Positions 5,480 through 6,075 of a stretch of DNA of 6,075 bases are shown in pieces. The translations under genes were made by a program, and so were the position numbers. Numbering within the stretch: the first letter of the stretch is position 1; every line of letters begins with the position of its first letter. The stretch is from an uncultured Eubacteriales bacterium (GTDB lineage Bacteria; Bacillota; Clostridia; Oscillospirales; Butyricicoccaceae): assembly GCA_934636325.1 (NCBI GenBank), contig CAKUAK010000036.1, forward strand, positions 1-6,075. The letters are read 5' to 3'. The notes below the pieces were generated by a model, which saw only the letters and a list, made by a program, of their open reading frames with translations, had not been told where the DNA came from and did no database searches.

Positions 5480-5609
5480 GACGTCATACATGAACAATAA
5501 ACTTGGTTATCAAGAATAGCTGCCAAATCTTGAAAGAGATCTGACGGTTATTCTTTTTGCTTATATAAAGCTGCTCTGAATCATGATTAAAAACATTCTT
5601 AAAAAGAGG

Positions 5610-5638
5610 TTGACAAAGCTGGATCACAGGTATATAAT
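5610..5638 (+). promoter_or_regulatory. full-consensus sigma-A promoter for the last gene
   Basis: TTGACA (5610-5615) and TATAAT (5633-5638) both match consensus with 17-base spacing. Start is expected near 5645, about 42 bases before the ATG. So strong a promoter would normally be held by a repressor or used for a highly expressed gene. The rest of the 5498-5686 intergenic stretch shows no other gene. Confidence 0.85.
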
Positions 5639-5639
5639 A

Positions 5640-5657
5640 TGTTCAGCTTATAGAACA
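5640..5657. promoter_or_regulatory. inverted repeat over the transcription start, candidate operator
   Basis: TGTTC-N8-GAACA starts two bases after the -10 box and covers the expected start point, where a repressor would block the strong promoter. A second, longer-range repeat, AAAGCTG (5615-5621) and CAGCTTT (5656-5662), flanks the promoter. The binding protein is unknown; autoregulation by the downstream gene is one possibility. Confidence 0.45.
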
Positions 5658-5686
5658 GCTTTTTGAAAATGAAAGGAGCAATAATT

Positions 5687-6073
5687 ATGATAATGCGGCA
5701 GATACGCACGAGCGTCGAGACAAGGGGTATGATGGAAAAGCTGAAAGCCATCTATCGCGCAGAAAAGTTCGAGCAGGACGACCAGGTCACCATGACGGTC
5801 GGATATATCCTCAATACCGCCTATAAAGAGGTGGCCGATCTCGAGGATTGGGATCATGTCATCGACACAAAGGTCACGATAGAGCCGGAATACCTCGACG
5901 CTGTCAGGGAGACTAAGACTCAGGTCACGCGATTCAGGCTGGCCGATTCGACCTCCGAGGGGATAGACAGCCTGACCCGCGTGTTTTCCGAAGAATTGGG
6001 CCTCAAGTGTCAGGTCGGCTTTACTGTCAAGCAGATCCTGAAGGCCGCCATACTGCTTAGAAAAGAGGCCTAA
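5687..6073 (+). CDS. unrecognised 128-residue protein, possible tandem ribbon-helix-helix DNA-binding protein
   Basis: Complete from an ATG at 5687, 8 bases after AAAGGAG, to a TAA at 6071-6073. An in-frame TTG at 5663 lies before the ribosome binding site and is not credible. No named family is recognised. The protein is soluble, with no signal or membrane segment, and appears to consist of two similar halves. Each has a short strand rich in alternating polar and hydrophobic residues (QIRTSV at 5-10; TRFRLA at 81-86), a helix (about 12-27; 90-104), and a second helix with a related signature (QVTMTVGYILNTA at 33-45; QVGFTVKQILKAA at 109-121). Strand-helix-helix is the plan of ribbon-helix-helix repressors, which normally dimerise, so two fused copies could act as a single-chain dimer. 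The acidic linker at about 50-78 contains EDWDHVID. A full-consensus promoter with an inverted repeat at its start point would suit an autoregulated repressor. The fold and role are inference. Confidence 0.6.
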   Translation: MIMRQIRTSVETRGMMEKLKAIYRAEKFEQDDQVTMTVGYILNTAYKEVADLEDWDHVIDTKVTIEPEYLDAVRETKTQVTRFRLADSTSEGIDSLTRVFSEELGLKCQVGFTVKQILKAAILLRKEA

Positions 6074-6075
6074 AG

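Noticed and set aside
1..6075. CRISPR arrays, tRNA or rRNA genes, insertion sequences, riboswitches
   Set aside because: I saw no regularly spaced repeats, cloverleaf or rRNA-like segments, transposase motifs, terminal inverted repeats or recognisable aptamer cores. The gene losses are not flanked by mobile-element sequence.

Overview
The window looks like a chromosomal segment of an anaerobic, moderately GC-rich Firmicute (Clostridia type, plausibly a gut species). This is inferred from consensus sigma-A promoters, strong GGAGG-type ribosome binding sites, a CsoR copper sensor with its operators, a Cys-Ala-Glu type cytidine deaminase, and a DauR/YheO-type regulator beside a dipeptidase and a C-S lyase. 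Coding regions favour C or G in the third codon position, which produces many long open antisense frames.

Layout. (1) Positions 1-1778, minus strand: a copper-response module. csoR (1714-1439) has its own promoter, operator and terminator. A second promoter, with an operator in its spacer and another at the start point, drives a CPC-type heavy-metal P-type ATPase (1294-164). The ATPase stop codon overlaps the start of a small two-helix membrane protein that runs off the left edge. The ATPase lacks its whole phosphorylation and nucleotide-binding region. (2) Positions 1796-4931: a locus for uptake and breakdown of small peptides or conjugated thiols. It holds the C-terminal stub of a DauR/YheO-like regulator (minus strand), then a membrane protein without its N-terminus (plus), an M19 membrane dipeptidase (plus, frameshifted), and an intact PatB/MalY-type PLP C-S lyase (plus). 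A strong bidirectional terminator closes it. (3) Positions 5024-5479, minus: an intact cytidine deaminase with its promoter. (4) Positions 5610-6073, plus: a consensus promoter, an inverted repeat at its start point, and an unrecognised 128-residue protein that looks like two tandem ribbon-helix-helix units.

How the genes fit together. CsoR would release three operators sharing a TACC-N6-GGTA core when Cu(I) binds, turning on export. In the second locus, the dipeptidase could release a cysteine S-conjugate (for example from Cys-Gly conjugates) and PatB could cleave it to a thiol, pyruvate and ammonia. That pathway is inferred from adjacency only.

The most striking property of the window is damage. 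Four of its nine genes are broken: an in-frame ATPase deletion, a deletion that beheads two divergent genes at one junction, a one-base insertion in a C run, and a small dipeptidase deletion across a short direct repeat. The other genes are clean. This is either real decay or clustered assembly error, and the sequence alone cannot decide. I found no CRISPR array, tRNA, rRNA or insertion sequence. No stretch longer than about 300 bases lacks a gene.
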